From positions 1-8,490 of the forward strand of contig DAIPHL010000101.1 of assembly GCA_036771375.1 (NCBI GenBank): a stretch of 8,490 nucleotides of DNA, given 5' to 3'. The stretch is from DAIPHL01 sp036771375 (GTDB lineage Bacteria; Synergistota; Synergistia; Synergistales; Synergistaceae). Below the pieces are notes generated by a model, which saw only the letters and a list, made by a program, of their open reading frames with translations, searched no databases and had not been told where the DNA came from. Positions 6,715 to 8,490 of this stretch are shown here, piece by piece; position 1 is the stretch's first letter, and the number at the start of each line of letters is the position of its first letter. A program made the translations under genes and the position numbers.

Positions 6715-7788
6715 GTGATCGAAAGCGCCGCGGGTACTTTGACACTCGTCGTGTGCGGTACGACCGGCTACTTTATCTTCAAAACGCTGCGCCTCCCCCT
6801 TCCCGCTCTTCTCGGTTCCCTGTCGGCGACGGCGGCGCTCGCACTCACCGGAAACTTCCCCTCCGCCCCGATCGATCTTCTGTCCGGAATCTGCAAGATC
6901 GCGATCGGCATGATGATGGGACGGAGGATGAACAGGAACGCGGTCGAGGCGCTGAGGCACCTCCTCGTTCCGGCGACCCTGATATCGGCATGGATGATCG
7001 CCCTTTCCATAGCGAGCGGGCTTTTGCTCTCGTTCCTCGCGGATATGCCCCTTTCAACCACCCTGATCGGTTCTGCGACAGGTGGGGTCAGCGAGATGGC
7101 GATCTTCGCCCTGTCGAAAAACTACGACGTCGCGACGATCACGATCATCGGCGTGACACGCCTCGTTGCGGTTCTGATCCTGACACCATGGGTCGCCCAT
7201 CATTGGTCCGCGAGGCTCAAAAGAGCCGAGGGCGGACGACGAAAACCCACCTGGGACGTCGTCGCCTCACAACGGGAGACCGGAAAGCTCTTCGGAAGAG
7301 AGATCGCCTTCGTCGCTTTTCTCTCCGTGGTATCGGGGATTCTCCTGAACATCGCCGGCGTCCCCGCGGGCCTCATGATCGGCGCACTCTGCGCCTCCAG
7401 CCTCTCGACTCTGTCGGCGAACAAGACCTTCGACTTCCATCCCGGGGTGTACACGGCGGCCCAGATCGGAATCGGCATCGCGATCGCCCGGCAATTCGGC
7501 CCGGAGCAGCTGGCCTATCTGACACAGGGCAGATTCATCGTTTCCCTGCTCCTGTCGACCGGTTTCATCGTCCTCGCGACCCTGGTGCTGGCGTACATCC
7601 TGCAGCGCATAACGGGCTGGGAACCGCTGATGTGCCTTCTGGCGTCATCCGCGGGGGGGCTCAGCCAGATGATCATGGTGGCGGAGGAGATGCACTCGGA
7701 CTCCCTCACGATCGGACTCCTCCACCTCGCCCGCTATTTCGCCATCATCATGCTCATGCCGCTTTTGATCACATTCATGCTCTCATGA
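6715..7788 (+). CDS. AbrB-family integral membrane protein with an internal duplication
   Basis: This 357-residue, very hydrophobic protein belongs to the AbrB/'ammonia monooxygenase'-named membrane family (Pfam AbrB type). That family is unrelated to the Bacillus DNA-binding AbrB, and its function is poorly known, probably transport. The two homologous halves are clear. Half one (about 9-160) has a PALLGSL helix, IGMMMGRRM and GSATGGVSEMAIFAL (119-133), then VTRLVAVLILTPW. Half two (about 194-357) repeats this with PAGLMIGAL, IGIGIAIARQF and ASSAGGLSQMIMVAEEM (310-326), then LARYFAIIMLMPL. A charged cytoplasmic-looking linker (about 163-195, RLKRAEGGRRK) joins them. Around eight to ten membrane segments are likely. 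The GTG at 6715 is chosen because of its strong ribosome site; earlier in-frame TTG codons at 6610 and 6631 would add Arg-rich, unlikely extensions. It appears monocistronic, and its last 14 bases overlap mtnA tail to tail. Substrate unknown. Confidence 0.9.
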   Translation: MIESAAGTLTLVVCGTTGYFIFKTLRLPLPALLGSLSATAALALTGNFPSAPIDLLSGICKIAIGMMMGRRMNRNAVEALRHLLVPATLISAWMIALSIASGLLLSFLADMPLSTTLIGSATGGVSEMAIFALSKNYDVATITIIGVTRLVAVLILTPWVAHHWSARLKRAEGGRRKPTWDVVASQRETGKLFGREIAFVAFLSVVSGILLNIAGVPAGLMIGALCASSLSTLSANKTFDFHPGVYTAAQIGIGIAIARQFGPEQLAYLTQGRFIVSLLLSTGFIVLATLVLAYILQRITGWEPLMCLLASSAGGLSQMIMVAEEMHSDSLTIGLLHLARYFAIIMLMPLLITFMLS

Positions 7789-8490
7789 TACCCTCCGCCG
7801 TTTCGAGAAAACGATACGGCGGACGAAAGAGACCTCGTTCCGTGATGATCGCGTCGACGAGACGCGCGGGGGTTACGTCGAAGGCCGGGTTCCAGACGGG
7901 AATGCTCTCCGGGATAGAGCGCCCCGAGGGCAGAACTCTCATCTCCTCGGCGGACCGCTCCTCTATCGGAATCGACTCCCCGCTCTCGGATGCCGTGTCG
8001 AACGTGCTGCAGGGCGCCGCCACGTAAAAAGGAACCGCGTGATGCGACGCGAGAACCGCCAACCCATACGTGCCGATCTTGTTCGCGACGTCGCCGTTCG
8101 CCGCGATTCGATCCGCGCCGACGATCACTGCGTCTATGCAGCCGGAACGCATGAGACAGGCCGCCATCGAATCGCATATGAGCGTGACGTCGAAACCGTC
8201 CTCCGCGAGCTCCCATGCCGTGAGCCGCGCTCCCTGCAAAAGCGGCCTGGTCTCGTCCGCATAAATTTTTATCTCCTTGCCGGCCTCCCGCGCCGCCCGG
8301 ATCACGCCGAGCGCGGTTCCATAGCCACCGGTCGCGAGCGCCCCGGCGTTGCAGTGGGTCAAAACCGTGGCGCTTCTCGGTAAAAGAGCCTGTCCGAAAG
8401 CACCGAGCCGCCTGTTGTTCTCCACATCCTCCCTGTGAATGGCGCCCGCCTCTTGAAGGAGACTTTCGATCCATCGATCATGCGCCGACC
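7775..8490 (-). CDS. mtnA: S-methyl-5-thioribose-1-phosphate isomerase, N-terminus outside the window
   Basis: MtnA converts 5-methylthioribose-1-phosphate to methylthioribulose-1-phosphate in methionine salvage from methylthioadenosine. In some anaerobes it serves partial salvage shunts instead. The frame runs off the right edge with 237 residues visible; the family is about 350, so about 110 are missing. An internal GTG at 8425 is not the start, because the frame continues upstream with conserved-looking sequence (QEAGAIHREDVENNRRLG). Key motifs are LTHCNAGALATGGYGTAL, with the catalytic Cys at visible residue 46; ADETRPLLQGARLTAWEL; GADRIAANGDVANKIGTYG, with the catalytic Asp at 126; IPIEERSAEEMR; and NPAFDVTPARLVDAIITERG. 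The paralogous ribose-1,5-bisphosphate isomerases and eIF2B-like proteins share the fold, but these motifs favour true MtnA. No other salvage gene is in view. The C-terminus is complete and overlaps the AbrB-family gene by 14 nt, tail to tail. Confidence 0.95.
   Translation of the reverse strand, partial: SAHDRWIESLLQEAGAIHREDVENNRRLGAFGQALLPRSATVLTHCNAGALATGGYGTALGVIRAAREAGKEIKIYADETRPLLQGARLTAWELAEDGFDVTLICDSMAACLMRSGCIDAVIVGADRIAANGDVANKIGTYGLAVLASHHAVPFYVAAPCSTFDTASESGESIPIEERSAEEMRVLPSGRSIPESIPVWNPAFDVTPARLVDAIITERGLFRPPYRFLETAEGIMRA
7794..7823 (+). terminator. Stem-loop just after the AbrB-gene stop, inside mtnA; U-tract absent
   Basis: TCCGCCGT (7794-7801) and ACGGCGGA (7816-7823) form a perfect 8-bp inverted repeat. 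After one T-T mismatch an inner TCG/CGA pair closes the AGAAAA loop (7806-7811). It begins 5 nt after the TGA at 7786-7788. The following bases are A/G-rich with no T run, so it is not a classic intrinsic terminator on either strand. It may stabilise the 3' end or act with Rho. The same bases encode the Arg-Pro-Pro-Tyr region near the MtnA C-terminus, so coding constraint could also explain part of it. Confidence 0.35.

Noticed and set aside
6753..8027. A 424-codon frame overlapping the AbrB-family gene and part of mtnA
   Set aside because: It is out of frame with a clear membrane protein; the translation is Arg/Asp/Gly-rich without domains and crosses a gene boundary.
7775..8425. mtnA as a short complete gene starting at the GTG at 8425
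   Set aside because: The frame stays open to the window edge and the upstream residues continue the MtnA pattern (AIHREDVENN), so the gene is cut off by the window end.
1..8490. CRISPR array, mobile element or phage/defence island
   Set aside because: No spaced direct repeats, transposase, integrase, toxin-antitoxin or defence-protein motifs were seen, and base composition is uniform across housekeeping genes.

Overview
The window is a chromosomal stretch of a GC-rich bacterium (roughly 60% GC by eye). It holds six protein genes: two are cut by the window ends and four are complete. No tRNA, rRNA, CRISPR array, insertion sequence or phage gene is visible, and base and codon use look even throughout. 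Formate-tetrahydrofolate ligase beside a dtd-rel-recJ block suggests an anaerobe, perhaps an amino-acid fermenter. Synergistota would fit, but that is an inference from gene content and protein style; gene order alone does not prove it.

Layout. (1) 1-1479, plus strand: the 3' nine-tenths of fhs (formate-THF ligase). (2) 1503-6366, minus strand: a tight four-gene operon read right to left, lapA-like membrane protein > recJ > rel/spoT > dtd. Its internal junctions are a 4-nt overlap, an 11-nt gap and a 9-nt gap. It meets fhs tail to tail with 23 nt between the stop codons. (3) 6367-6714: a divergent intergenic region with an extended -10 promoter candidate on each strand. A long imperfect hairpin and two Shine-Dalgarno sequences lie on the plus side. 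(4) 6715-7788, plus strand: a two-repeat AbrB-family membrane protein. (5) 7775-8490, minus strand: the C-terminal two-thirds of mtnA (methylthioribose-1-phosphate isomerase). It overlaps the end of the AbrB gene tail to tail by 14 nt.

How the genes fit together. The minus-strand operon combines a small inner-membrane protein, a 5'-3' single-strand DNA exonuclease for repair, the (p)ppGpp stringent-response enzyme and a D-aminoacyl-tRNA proofreading enzyme. The rel-dtd pairing is common in bacteria. fhs (one-carbon metabolism) and mtnA (methylthioadenosine salvage) are ordinary metabolic genes with no evident link to the operon.

I found no convincing previously undescribed system. The points most worth a second look are: a Rel enzyme that keeps an intact hydrolase site but has QFDD where bifunctional enzymes usually carry RxKD; a RecJ whose motif V has lost its usual His; the structured leader of the AbrB gene; a hairpin placed just after the AbrB stop inside mtnA; and an 8-bp inverted match between the two window ends that coincides with loss of conserved residues in fhs.
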